This document shows positions 1 to 9,510 of a DNA stretch of 64,000 bases, one piece after another. A program made the translations under genes and the position numbers. Origin of the DNA: Ypsolopha sequella (lineage: Eukaryota > Arthropoda > Insecta > Lepidoptera > Ypsolophidae); assembly GCA_934047225.1 (NCBI GenBank), contig OW203994.1, forward strand, positions 10,015,001-10,079,000, given 5' to 3'. Position 1 is the first letter of the stretch; every line of letters starts with the position of its first letter. The notes under the pieces are model-generated. The model saw only the letters and a program-made list of their open reading frames with translations. It was not told the DNA's origin and ran no database searches.

Positions 1-1
1 A

Positions 2-154
2 ATAATAAATAATAATGCCTCCGGGGACCCTCGGGCTGGGACTTACCTCGGTCAGAGAATCAGTCTGGCCATACAACGAGGTAACGCTGCCAGCCTGCTA
101 GGTACTCTCCCGCACGACGGCAGCGACCTTGATAGAATTTTTTATTTACTTTAA
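2..154 (+). pseudogene. C-terminal tail of a retroelement-like ORF
   Basis: An open frame runs in from the window edge and ends at TAA 152-154. Its last 45 codons read like the end of a protein often carried by lepidopteran retroelements, with key stretches [14 protein letters not shown] and [12 protein letters not shown]. It is GC-rich compared with the AT-rich DNA that follows at once, which marks it as a separate unit. The family is recognised from memory, not by a search, so the element class is left open. Only the end is present; no polymerase motif is visible. Confidence 0.45.
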
Positions 155-159
155 TTTAA

Positions 160-352
160 AATATTATTTAATAATAAGTAATAATAAAGTAAAGCCAATA
201 AATAATAAGTAAATAAATTATAAAGTAATGCCAATTAATAATAACGTAAAGCCAATAAATATTAAGCAAATAAATAATAAAGTAAAGCCAATAAATAATA
301 AGCAAATAAATAATAGGTAAACAAATAATAAAGTAAAGCCAATAAAGTGGTA
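160..352. repeat. Degenerate AT-rich tandem array
   Basis: Phrases such as GTAAAGCCAATAAATAATAAG recur at spacings of about 21, 36 and 51 bases. The long minus-strand open frame here is only a by-product of the low-complexity sequence. Confidence 0.7.
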
Positions 353-429
353 GAAAGTCGTGTGTGTACACAAAATATTTTAAAATTTTAAAATTATAAT
401 GGGTTACTGTTATTTGAATGAAGCTAAAA

Positions 430-642
430 CTACCATTTTCAGAATTTTTGTCTGTCTTTGTCTATCTGTCTGTATGTTTGTTCCATTTTGAATCGAAAAC
501 CACTCAACGGATTTGGCTGCGGTTTTCTTTGTTACCATCGCAGTGACCTTGGTCAACATAAAGGCTATAGGGTGTTAATAAAATAAGCCGAAAACGGGGC
601 AGAGCTTGAATAAACGCGGGCAAGCCGCGGGCCAAAGGCTAG
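430..642 (+). mobile_element. 3' part of a non-autonomous Helitron
   Basis: The right end carries the Helitron 3' signature: a CGCGG-GCAAG-CCGCG hairpin, a short spacer, then CTAG at 639-642 followed by T. Upstream is the degenerate GTCTGTCTTTGTC tract seen in lepidopteran Helitrons. The 5' TC end is not clear. No Rep/helicase gene is present. The same 3' hairpin occurs at 60417 and, inverted, at 25014. Confidence 0.65.
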
Positions 643-931
643 TGAATGGATATAAAAAATGATAGGTAGTTGTAATTTTATTGTCAAGTTGTAAAATAAT
701 GAAAATAAATGATAAGAACAACCGTCCAACCCTTTCTTACATGTATTCGGCAAAGATTTCAAAAGTTTAGTTGAGCCTTGGCTCCTAAAATCATTGTTTT
801 AGAATGCGTGCGTTAACATATTGCCGACGCGCGCACTCTTATGAGTGCGTAATCTGTCTACCTACGGTCAGCAAACTGATCAGACTACTAAAGTTGTTAA
901 AATGATTAACTTTAAGTGCACTTAAGCCTGT

Positions 932-1430
932 ACCTGAGCCTAGAGCATGACCAACTCCAGTCTATCTAGGATTCGTTTGAAGAAATTCGGACTCTCCTTG
1001 TATTGAAAAAAATATATTTGGTTTATTAATCTTTTCTCTAGGGATGTTACGTATAAACAATGTACTAAGATTTATACTTTTGTCAAAAAAAAATGTTTTG
1101 CACCCTCTCTTTTTTTGGTTATCAAACGTTCGCTTCAAGAACGCGGTTAAGAGATCAACTTGATTTTTTTTTTCATAAAATAGGTAATAAAAATATGAAG
1201 GTATATCACCTAAATTCAATATTTTTTCCCTACAAAATTTTTCAGTATTAGCTAAAAACACACCAATTTGTTGTTTCGCTGCGTGATCACTAGTATTACG
1301 CGTTCAAGAAAAAGAGGCCAAAGAGCCAACATATAATCGCCTCTATGACAAGCAAGTAAAGTCTTTTCCGTAGGACTTATTGCGCTGGACGGGTAATAAA
1401 AAAAGTTGCTAGGGTATGCCATCTTCTTAA
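932..1430 (+). repeat. Family B repeat, copy 1 (right end TTAA)
   Basis: One of four copies, all on the plus strand (also 10803-11313, 12361-12854, 18243-18637). Shared landmarks in order are a CCAGACTTTCAAGGGTTC-like start, TTGTTTCGCTGC, GAGCCAACATATAATCGCC, GCTGGACGGGTAATAAA, and GTTGCTAGGGTATGCCAT just before TTAA 1427-1430. The two overlapping minus-strand open frames here are not conserved between copies, so it is probably a non-coding MITE. Confidence 0.75.
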
Positions 1431-2005
1431 GGCATTCAACTATCACTGTGTTCAGATGAGCACTGATTCCAAACGTGTTCGCGTCACCCATTTAAAGGTG
1501 GAAACATTATGGTGCTGTTATAGAACTTATCTTTACTTTTGAAATCTTTGGTATTCGGGCCTGAAACACCCTGTTATGTTTGGACGAAAGATCGAGAATC
1601 GGAATCGACTGTTTAGTTGACACTCGGTACAAATGTGACACGCTTCAGAAATACATGTCTTCACGATATATTTTGATGCAAATATTTTAGTTGAGTATTA
1701 ATCAAGTTGCTGTAGAACCTCATAATTTAATGCGAACTCAAGTTATCTCGGTCCAACTGCACTCAACTGAGACGCAACTGAATAAGAAGCTGCAGGGTAG
1801 TTTCACAATTTGAATATCAAGGGAAGTAGTTTTAAAGTTTTGTCGGTATTAAAGTTTCTCTTACTGAGATTTACTTAATAAGGTAAACGATTTGAAATCT
1901 CATTACAGTAAAGAAAATTACATTGAAATTTATTTGAAAATTAAAGTGAATATACAAAACGGCACAAAAAGTCAAACTAGACGTCGTCAATATCAGCAGT
2001 TACAT
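1431..2005. other. No recognisable feature
   Basis: AT-rich sequence with no convincing coding frame, terminal repeat or second copy in the window. Confidence 0.5.
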
Positions 2006-2862
2006 TAAGGATCCAATAAGGTCAGATGCACAACTTCAAATGACCATTTCACATTGTGTGACTTAGTCAATCGGTTGAATAAAAATAATTTAGATAGTAG
2101 ACTATAGGGCTGATCTAAACATATTAGAAAAAAACAAAAAAGCTTTAAGTTCGCTCGATAGAAAAAAATTACGAAGTTACCTCTAAATTTCATGTTTTTA
2201 AGTGTTAAGAGGCCTTCCTTAAATTATGCAGCCTCAACGTTTTGGAATATTTTAATAATTTCATCTAGAAGCAGATTATTAAGGCGACTCCGTTGAAAAA
2301 TTAGCAACTCGATTTGTGGTGGTTGAAATTTCGAACAAACCATATTAAAATAAAGTTCTTAACAGCTCACACTGCAATATAGCTGTTAGGTCAGTCGCTG
2401 CGGCTGACAAGTGCGAAAATAGTGTGTTTTTAATTAATTTCATGTAAAATTAAATAAATTTCTAAGAACTGAGAAAACCATATCATCTTATATTACTTTT
2501 CCTAGAAGTTTATCAAATTTTATACTGTTTCGATAAAAACTGCAGTAGATATATTGTTACAAGTGTTTAAAAAATCGAGAAATGAGGGTAAACTTAGAAT
2601 TTTCTTGCTTCACTTCTGTATATTAAAATAAAATTCAGGAAAAACCACGTCATTATTTGCATCATGTAGATTACTATGTATTTTTCGTCTATTAAAAATG
2701 CTATAGTTATTGTATAAAATGGTTCCAAAGTTGCTCAGTTCAAGGTCGTTGGCATTGGGATTTTTTCGTGTTTTTGGTGGTCGTAACAGCCCATAAAGAC
2801 CTTTTATTATTCTAAGTAGCAGCCACGGCTGAGAGCGCGCTATTTAAAACAAAAAGGAGTTT
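2006..2862. repeat. Element K-F, copy 1, split by an A insertion
   Basis: Bases 2006-2280 and 2761-2862 match, in inverted orientation, the continuous segment 10325-10695. Landmarks are ATGAAATTTAGAGGTAA, CTAGAAGCA, GGTGGTCGTAACAGCC and a GCGCGC-rich end. The 478-bp family A element interrupts it after CTAGAAGCA. The original element class is unknown. Confidence 0.65.
2283..2760 (+). mobile_element. Family A TTAA-ended MITE, copy 1 (nested in K-F)
   Basis: It begins just after TTAA 2279-2282 with GGCGACTCCGTTG and ends near GGTCGTTGGCATTGGGA. A second full copy lies inverted at 23426-23918. There is no coding potential. A subterminal block AGCAACTCGA is shared with family C, so A and C are related. 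Confidence 0.7.
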
Positions 2863-2960
2863 ACATTATAATAATATGTATAAAAGTGTCTAGCGCGATT
2901 AAAATTTTTACTATTTTTTACCGTTTATATATTTATATTATAATGTTGGTGGTTGTGAAT

Positions 2961-3115
2961 ACAGAGACGTATCAAGCTTTTAAAATAAAAACATTTTTCC
3001 CAGATTCGTAACGTATTTTACATGTCTTTCAAGGAGTTAGTTAGTAGAGTTATCTTCGCATGGACTTTATCACGCGATAAGCTAAGTCTTATGAAAAATA
3101 AAGCATGTGAAAAAT
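2961..3115 (+). repeat. Repeat J, copy 1
   Basis: Starts ACAGAGACGTATCAAGC and ends around TATGAAAAATAAAGCATGTG. A second copy at 9511-10045 is split by a retroelement. No coding frame. Confidence 0.6.
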
Positions 3116-3703
3116 GGCCAGAATAGAAATCTCAGCTCTCGCGTTTATGTGTCGTAGTCGGCGTTCCCGACATGGCGATATATCTGGAGAGATATTTCAA
3201 ATTTGAAATAGTTTCATTAAATACTACAATTCATAGGGAATCTAAAACTGGTAGTTACAACGTTTTAAGCCTTAGCAGATTTCAGTAGCTACTTATCTAA
3301 GTCAAAACATTGCACGAGTAAACCAGCTAGCTACATCTTCGTACAACCTAAATGCTGCTATCGTAGGTGTGAACAGAAGCACAGGGCGGCAATTCTGGCA
3401 CTATTTTGACTCGAAAAATCAACCTTTCGACTTTTCTTTAGAGCGTGACAAATACCATGCGATGTAAATTTGAAAGACTATAATCCATCGAATATCGAAT
3501 GAGAATTACGAAATGTGAGTAATACGTACTACAGGTTTTGAATTAAAAAAATTAATACACATTCATAGAATTTTTTCAGGTTTCGGCCGGTGACTTTTAT
3601 TTGTGGCCAGTATCATTTTGCGAAAAAAGATTGTCAGACGCGATATAATCGATTATGTCGTGAATCGGAACAAAGGGAATTTCGATTGTAAAGATAAACT
3701 AAG
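3116..3703. other. No recognisable feature
   Basis: Mixed-composition non-coding sequence with no second copy seen in the window. Confidence 0.5.
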
Positions 3704-3783
3704 GACGTCAAAAAGAACCTAATTTAGCATGAAATGAAGACAAACGTCAAAAAGAACCTAATTTTGCAATAAATGAAATTTCA
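3704..3783 (+). repeat. Two-copy 40-bp tandem duplication
   Basis: ACGTCAAAAAGAACCTAATT starts at 3704 and again at 3744, with similar following bases. Confidence 0.75.
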
Positions 3784-3900
3784 ATACGATATTTCAAACT
3801 GACCTGATAGTGATTCCGCAACGGGGCCTGGAAAGTTCGATTTTCAAAACTAATTTCGAGTATTAAATGGAACTTTTTCATAAAGGTAGTAGCAAAAAAA

Positions 3901-4498
3901 CCGGTCAAGTGCGAGTCGGACTCGCGCACGAAGGGTTCCGTACCATTATCTATAATAATACAGATCGCGCCAAACTTCTAGTCCGCTCGCAAGTTGCTCT
4001 TACCAAGAACGGCCCATACATTTTGTTCCTGCTGATGCGAATCGCCCCGTGTTTAGAGGGGACAAAAAGTTTTTCGCGATCTGTACTCGTTAACTTGTAA
4101 AGCCTACTTAGCTGTGTTAGTTTTCTTTTTAATTTCGTTATATATACTACTGCCGTGATTTTTTTTACGTCTCCAAATACAACCGTTTCGCCGGCAGGGG
4201 GGGGGCACTTGACTCTAACAAAAATTAACAGTTTTAAGTTTAATATTTCGCAAACAGAACCCTGGATCGAAAAATGATCTTCTCACACCCCTAATATTTT
4301 TAAATTACCTATGCAACGACACCCCACATTATAGGATAGACGAGAAAAAAATAATCCTCCCCACTTTACGTGTAAAGGAGGTACCCTAAAAAAAATCTTT
4401 TTCAAAATTTTACTGTACCACTTTATTGGCGTGATAAATACGTATACCCATTCCAAATTACAGCTTTCTAGTACTAATAGTCTCTAAGCTAAGCCGCG

Positions 4499-4529
<31 letters not shown>

Positions 4530-4582
4530 GGACATGGCGAAACTATAAGGGTTCCTTGTTGTTGACTACGGAACCCTAAAAA
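3901..4582 (+). mobile_element. Family R, long version, copy 1
   Basis: Head is CCGGTCAAGTGCGAGTCGG then GGGTTCCGTACC; tail is a GACA microsatellite, then TACGGAACCCTAAAAA. The ends form subterminal inverted repeats. The body is shared with 53112-53778 on the other strand, including an internal inverted repeat of CAGATCGCG-type arms and a poly-G/poly-C tract. Both copies contain an open frame of about 60-77 codons reading RAKLLVRS, but this follows from DNA identity and no known protein is recognised. It looks like a SINE-type or other non-autonomous element. Confidence 0.7.
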
Positions 4583-4950
4583 TCTATTTTCATATCACAA
4601 AAAATCTGCCTTTGCAATTTTTACGCACGCGCCTGTATCGCCTAAGTTTCAAAATGACTGAACACGTTGTTGGAAGTGCGGACACTACGGAACGCTCATT
4701 TGAGGTATTAAAACTTAAAAATAGAGTTTATGAAACTGATACATAACAGGGGCTATTGAGACACGAGTGAGAGTTTAAAAACCAAGCCGTAGGCGAAGCT
4801 TAAATATAATAGTATATATCTTTTATCTACATTCATATCGTATAATCTTATAAAATTGTTGATAATTAATATAAAAATTACACATCTTATTTACGAACGT
4901 ACCATACACAAATAAATATAATGCAATGTTTTCTTATTATTATAAAGGGA
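4583..4950. other. No recognisable feature
   Basis: AT-rich non-coding sequence; nothing repeated was noticed. Confidence 0.5.
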
Positions 4951-5191
4951 TGAAGTTGCGGAAGCCTGAAACTCGTCCATACAAAAAGTACTCGTCCATA
5001 CGAATAACTTTTGGTGAAAAAAAATCGAGTAATCGTAAAAAAAACAGTCGTTCCATACATTTTGTCCGAGCAGGTATGTAACTTTTCTCTAGAACAGCTG
5101 ATTATTTTTTCGCGGTTCGAGGGTTGGTTCCATAGTAAAAGTTGTTCGTATGGTCGAGTACTATCGCCAGTTTCCAGCTTCTGCAACTTCA
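4951..5191. mobile_element. Family L MITE, copy 1
   Basis: Imperfect inverted repeats TGAAGTTGCGGAAGCCTGAA and its complement around CAGCTTCTGCAACTTCA bound a 241-bp unit. Left-end copies occur at 14414-14520 and, more diverged, 48673-48744. The two antiparallel open frames here mirror the inverted repeats and are not genes. Confidence 0.65.
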
Positions 5192-5294
5192 TATTAACAC
5201 CCAGTATATTTGTTTTCTTAACAAAAGTAAATAAATTTCGTAAAAATTTACCCGTTTGCTAAATAATAATACGTGTACCTATGAATTGTTACAG

Positions 5295-5381
5295 AAACCA
5301 ACATGAACTCCCGCGCGTGCGTCTTGAGGAGAAGCGGCAGGAGAGTTAGGTAGACCCGTGGATACCCGTGACGTCATCAAG
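5295..5381 (+). promoter_or_regulatory. Putative 5' UTR with uORF and CRE-like site
   Basis: GC-rich segment preceded by a possible acceptor (TTGTTACAG ending at 5294). It contains a 16-codon upstream ORF at 5303-5353 and a perfect TGACGTCA palindrome at 5369-5376, just before the candidate start codon at 5382. A weak polypyrimidine tract means the exon could instead begin at an unseen transcription start. Confidence 0.35.
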
Positions 5382-5442
5382 ATGGCGGCGAATCAGTCAT
5401 CGTTCATAGGGTTCTGCGTGGCCTTCCTCTTTATGTATCCTG
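5382..5442 (+). CDS. Candidate first coding exon, secreted or membrane protein
   Basis: ATG 5382 sits in a good insect context (CAAGATGG) and opens MAANQSSFIGFCVAFLFMYP, a short polar start followed by a hydrophobic core, as in a signal peptide or signal anchor. The frame stays open to TG|GTGAGT, a strong splice donor with the cut after 5442, leaving a phase-1 intron, which is common after signal peptides of extracellular proteins. The nearest in-frame upstream stop is at 5325-5327, so this is the first in-frame ATG. GC content is clearly above the flanks and no second copy exists in the window. No downstream exon was found, so the protein family is unknown; a chance frame in unique DNA remains possible. 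Confidence 0.42.
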
Positions 5443-5695
5443 GTGAGTTTATTAATAATACATTGATAGTAAAATTATAGTAATTTGTTTTCCCATAAAC
5501 TATACATTTAAAGTTATAACCTCGTCAATTTTTTTTTTGTATTTTAACGGCTCTGGATTCTCGTTCTTTTGAACCCGTAGTTATTGTTTTTTTTTTTCTC
5601 TATCACTTTTAAGTAAATTTTATTAAAGTGTCTTTACAGTATTAATAATAAATGCCTCAGCGATGTTGCTAGCACCAACGAAATAAATTAAAATC

Positions 5696-5862
5696 GTAGG
5701 CCAGCACGATATTTCAGCTAACCAAAGGAGCTTGTAGCAGCGTACGACCACGATCAGCTACGATCCGTGGCTAAGCAACGTTTGGTCTGGTCAGACCTTG
5801 GATGGGTGACCATTAGTGGCATTTACCATTTACATTCGAAAGCCTCGTAAAGTTGTTGGCCC
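5696..5862 (+). repeat. 5S rRNA-derived SINE fragment
   Basis: CTAAGCAACGTTTGG...CTTGGATGGGTGACC (5771-5811) matches the conserved 3' half of 5S rRNA, and the following GAAAGCCTCGTAAAGTTGTTGG resembles the body of 5S-derived SINEs known in insects. It is diverged and truncated, so it is not a functional 5S gene. Confidence 0.6.
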
Positions 5863-6011
5863 CGCCCCGCCGCGCCGCGCCACCGTCTGAATTTGCTTGT
5901 ATGGCGGCTAAGGTGACTCCTACATGACAAGAATAAAAAGATCACTACGATGAGTATCAGTTGGTAGCTATTATAGTTAAACAGTTTGTTCTTTTTAGAA
6001 AAAAAAAAGCT

Positions 6012-6195
6012 TTAAGGGGCAGGTAGTCGCCAACGACCTTGAGTCGACTTGTGTCGGTACAAATATCGATAGAAACTAGCACGCACTGCATGTCGACGTC
6101 CTCGCAGTGTCTCCGGATAACGCAAAATAAGGGAAAATAATACTTTTCTGGACGCGATGGACAATAAAAAATTCCATATATGATTTTTCTAAACA
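6012..6195 (+). mobile_element. Family C TTAA-ended repeat, copy 1
   Basis: TTAA 6012-6015 followed by GGGGCAGGTAGTCGCC, then GTGTCGGTACAAATATCGAT and AAATAATACTTTT. Matches the complements of 47770-47942 and 58875-59061. Confidence 0.65.
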
Positions 6196-6383
6196 ATATT
6201 TTCCTTGTATTTTAGTGCAAGAACCATACAAATAACATTAGTCGATTCAAAGAAATAACCAACTTTACTTAATTTTAGTCTAAATGACTTTGGACACTAT
6301 TTTCATTCATACTGGTCTTTTTCTAGTATAATTTTCAGAAATAAATTTTTTTCTTTATTTTTTATGTAACACTACCTATATAC

Positions 6384-6641
6384 AAGGTGACTTTTTGTCA
6401 TCGTCCAAATTCATACTAGAGGCTCGGTAAGTGATCAGCATCATGAATCGATAACAATTTTTGTGAAATTTGTATAATGAAATTTCGACTTCTCATAGTA
6501 ATTCACTCCCAGTCCTGAGTGAATCACTATGGGGAGACGAAATTTAATTTTATGAATTTTACAAAAATCGTTATTGGTTCATGATGCTGATCACTTACCA
6601 ATGCTCAAGTATGAATTTGGACGATGTTCACAAATTCACCT
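6384..6641. mobile_element. Family P1 fold-back MITE, copy 1
   Basis: Near-complete palindrome. The arms read AAGGTGACTTTTTGTCATCG... and ...GGACGATG..AAATTCACCTT, both carrying AAGTGATCAGCATCATGAA. The loop is around CACTCCCAGTCCTGAGTG. A one-arm copy lies at 52190-52358. Confidence 0.8.
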
Positions 6642-6773
6642 TTTTTTTTAAACATCTCATATAAGAGAAATATTGTTATCGGTAAGAGCAATTTTTGAAT
6701 GACGCTGGAACAGGCACCTTAAGGTGGCTGCGTCAGGGCTTCTTCGCAAAGGCATAACTTATTATAGTTTTCC

Positions 6774-7640
6774 TTATTTTTTAATAAAAAGCATTAAATG
6801 AATGTGATTTATGGCATTACGCGACAATGGTTTAATGTAGCGTGAAAGGAATTTGAAAGAATCCTTAAGATATTTTGGAGTTGAAGGATTGAACAGTATA
6901 CCATAAAGAAAAGAAAGAACGTGGGTATACCGACGAAGGCGAGTTAACAGCCACTCCAACTGTGACCTAAATTCAGATACGTGATCGAATTAGCGAAGAC
7001 CGAAAATAAACCTAATGGCAAAATTTTGGAGACGCTCAAGCTTATCTATCAAACGTCTGCATGATCAAGGATTAGTAAAAGGAGGGTTTTTTTTTAATCC
7101 ACTTTCCCCCGAAATTAATTTTTTCAGGGACCTTGTTTTCTATTGTATTTATTTATTATTATATTTATTTGCGTCATTATACTTTTTACATTGTTTATTA
7201 TGTAAATTTTATGTAAATTATATTACATGTATTCCTTTTAATTGTTTATCTTTAATAAAATTTTACTATTATTATAATTAATCAATGAAAATTTTTAGTT
7301 TTTATTTTTTTTATTTATTAACTTATATATAAATATATATTTATTTTCTTTCCTGGGGCACTGCCCGCTGCTTTACGTCTTGTTAGTTTATGCCACTGCT
7401 TTCATGACGTCGATGCAGTATTCGGCAAATTTCGGTCCTGAACTCTTACCTGCCAGGTAAAGGAGGGATAAAAGAAGGGATGTCGCAAGGGCAATTTTGA
7501 TTGTTGCTGGAAGGAAATTCCTGAGTCTTCTCAGCGACTCTGCTGAAGCAAACATCCTCCGGCTAACATGTTCCATTTGGGAATTCCATGATAAACTTGT
7601 ATCGTTATAGAGACTGGTGACTGAGGTTGAGGTGTTATAT
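6774..7640 (-). pseudogene. LINE reverse-transcriptase C-terminal remnant
   Basis: Read on the minus strand from about 7640, the frame gives SLSWNSQMEHVSRR, SLRRLRNFLPATIKIALA, then after the 7087-7455 insertion IDKLERLQNFAIRFIFGLR, a stop, and FDHVSEFRS, LEWLLTRLRRYTHVLSFLYG and FNPSTPKYLKDSFKFLS. This order matches the region after the reverse-transcriptase core in Jockey-like insect LINEs. An internal stop replaces the usual residue after FGLR, a frameshift lies near LDHADV, and the true 3' end is lost after TAA. The clade is not certain. Confidence 0.7.
7087..7455 (-). mobile_element. Poly(A) retroinsertion inside the LINE remnant
   Basis: Flanked by near-identical duplications GTAAAAGGAGGG (7075-7086) and GTAAAGGAGGG (7456-7466). 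On the minus strand it ends in a run of nine A (T run 7087-7095). Its 5' part keeps a short frame ending LAGKSSGPKFAEYCIDVMKAVA then stop, followed by about 300 bases of AT-rich 3' UTR-like DNA. It may be a 5'-truncated LINE or a retrocopied mRNA; the protein is not recognised. Removing it restores the LINE reading order. Confidence 0.65.
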
Positions 7641-7824
7641 TTGCCTTTTCTTTTAGTAGTGCTTATATTTTCTTTATTTTATTTTATTTTATTTATAAGG
7701 TATATACAACAGACACATTTTTTAAATTAACACAACAACCGTTTGGACAAGGCTGCTTTCCAAAACATAGGTATACACACAACATGCACAGTTAAAAGAC
7801 TCATCTCAATATCAGTCTCATATA

Positions 7825-8277
7825 AGTTTATCATGCACTTCTTTCCCGTAAACTGATCTGGACTGACGATAGGATCAGACAACAAATCGACATCCAGTCT
7901 GAGTTGCGGGCAAAATGGCGAGAAGAAAAATGTTCACAGGCTGTCACCATATCTGACCCCTCTGCCACACAGCCAGGCTTTAGAGAACACCGTAAGCTGT
8001 GGACTACGCTGAGCAGAATCCGTACTGGCGTGGCAAGGTGCAACTGTAACCTGCACCAATGGGATATCGCTGACTCACCTCGCTGCAACTGTGGAGTCTC
8101 AGAACAGACTATCCGTCACATCGTAGAGGAGAGCCCCATCAGAATATTTTCTGGCGGGCTGGAGCAGCTACACCAACTTACACTTGACGCGAAAACATGG
8201 CTATCAAACCTGGATCTAGAATTGTAGAAAAACAATGCAGGACACAAAATCCATACGATGATGATGAATATCATCAG
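7825..8277 (+). pseudogene. LINE ORF2 C-terminal fragment and 3' tail
   Basis: The frame open after a stop near 7822 runs to TAG 8225-8227. It contains LWTTLSRIRTGVARCNCNLHQWD and DSPRCNCGVSEQTIRHIV, the cysteine/histidine-rich C-terminal region of insect LINE polymerases, and ends LSNLDLEL. The normal final Cys of the HIV..CP motif is Ser here (EESP). The 3' end carries the ATACGATGATGATGAA tail typical of these elements. It is 5'-truncated, lacks the polymerase core and is inactive. Confidence 0.75.
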
Positions 8278-8551
8278 GAAAAGCAACACTTGTCACTTAT
8301 TGCAAATTTTACAGCAGAGATAAAAAACCAAAATAGTACACTTTTACATGGGTTCTCTTCCAAAAATTTGTAGCCCTGTTTTTAAAATAAGTTCAAGAAT
8401 TTAAGTTTTAAGTTTCGAATAACATTTATTTTCTTGTCATATCTCGTGACTAAAGCATTTTTTCCAAAAACTTCTTATATACGTCATTAGACGACAGTAA
8501 TCGTAAGCCATAAACAAAAAACTTTTTTAATGGACAAGTGTTGTTTTTCCT
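8277..8551. mobile_element. Candidate MITE with 18-bp inverted repeats
   Basis: AGGAAAAGCAACACTTGTC at the left is the near complement of GACAAGTGTTGTTTTTCCT at the right. No second copy was seen. The left end abuts the LINE tail. Confidence 0.45.
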
Positions 8552-8864
8552 AAAAACCCTTCAATCATAATTATTATGATTTCATGATAACGAGAAAATC
8601 TTTTTTGTTTAAATTCTCTTGTTTTAATTTCCTGTACATAGAGTAGCTCTACAATGTTCCCATAAGTAGAGCAATTACTCCTGCTTTCATTAGCTTGAGA
8701 GTCTTGAAACTAATCTTCCGTAGCAGAGGTAACGATACTACTTGTGAGAATGCTGCTCAAGTGCTCAAGCTTCTTTTCTATCGCAGCAGCGTTCTTATAA
8801 CAAGAGTGTGGATAGTGCGCTTACTGCGGCCTCGCCAGAAGAAAACGAGTGTTTTGTGGGGTGG
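8552..8864. other. No recognisable feature
   Basis: AT-rich first half, higher GC second half; no supported gene. Confidence 0.45.
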
Positions 8865-9032
8865 GGCGATAGTGTGGTGGTCAAGAAGTATAAATAACCA
8901 AATTCGGCGACACCGCGAATAAACCTGCAAGAGCTCATGCAGCTTTTTTTTTCTAGATTTGCATCTTTTTACCCTTATTGACCTACAGGGGTGAGGCGAT
9001 AGTGTGGTGGTCAAGAAGTATAAATAACCAAA
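8865..9032 (+). repeat. Exact 38-bp direct repeat, 130 bp apart, with TATA-like core
   Basis: The identical 38-mer occupies 8865-8902 and 8995-9032. It starts GGCGATAGTGTGGTGG and contains GTATAAATAACC. It falls within a 143-codon minus-strand open frame that shows no recognisable domain. Confidence 0.8.
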
Positions 9033-9081
9033 ATGTTTATAACCTTTTTGGTGTGGTAGTGTAACGTGACGGTCACACCGG

Positions 9082-9136
9082 TCACGACAAGAAAAGCGGG
9101 GCTGGGTGACAGATATCACACTTTTTCTTGTCGTGA
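9082..9136. repeat. Perfect 14-bp hairpin
   Basis: TCACGACAAGAAAA (9082-9095) is complementary to TTTTCTTGTCGTGA (9123-9136) with a 27-base loop. Confidence 0.8.
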
Positions 9137-9267
9137 AGAACGCTCGCGTAGTTTTTATTTCATATACACAAACATCATATACATCCTGTTGTCTCGTTTG
9201 TTCACGCAAGTGAAAAATAATCCCAGACTAAGGCCAGACTAGCCATCCTGAGGGCCTATTAAGAATC

Positions 9268-9464
9268 TTTAGTTGCCATCTGAACTGAGTGCCTATCATC
9301 AAAAACATAGATATAGTATCGAATTCCGATTGTCTAAGGATATATTCGCACTTGAAGTGACGACACAATTCGTAAATAGTTCAATACCCACTAATGACAA
9401 TTTTGAAAGCTCCGTTTTTAGCTATGTTTTTGATGATAGGCACCTAGTACAGTTGGCAACTAAA
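9268..9464. mobile_element. 197-bp MITE, ends TTTAGTTGCCA
   Basis: Inverted arms of about 40 bp share TAGTTGCCA, GTGCCTATCATCAAAAAC and ACATAG with few mismatches. No coding capacity. Possible TA or TTTA target. Confidence 0.75.
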
Positions 9465-9510
9465 CATATAGAATAGAGGGGCTGGTTGGCAATTTTTAGA
9501 AGCTCTTTGT

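Noticed and set aside
962..1491. Two overlapping minus-strand frames (99 and 79 codons)
   Set aside because: They lie in repeat B and are broken in the other three copies, so there is no sign of protein-level conservation.
5771..5862. Functional 5S rRNA gene
   Set aside because: Only the 3' half matches and it is diverged; no tandem unit or T terminator.
7904..8227. Independent 107-aa gene
   Set aside because: It is the C-terminal part of a LINE polymerase with the frame open upstream of the apparent start.
8778..9209. 143-codon minus-strand open frame
   Set aside because: No recognisable domain, contains the internal 38-bp DNA duplication and the hairpin, and lacks coding-like composition.
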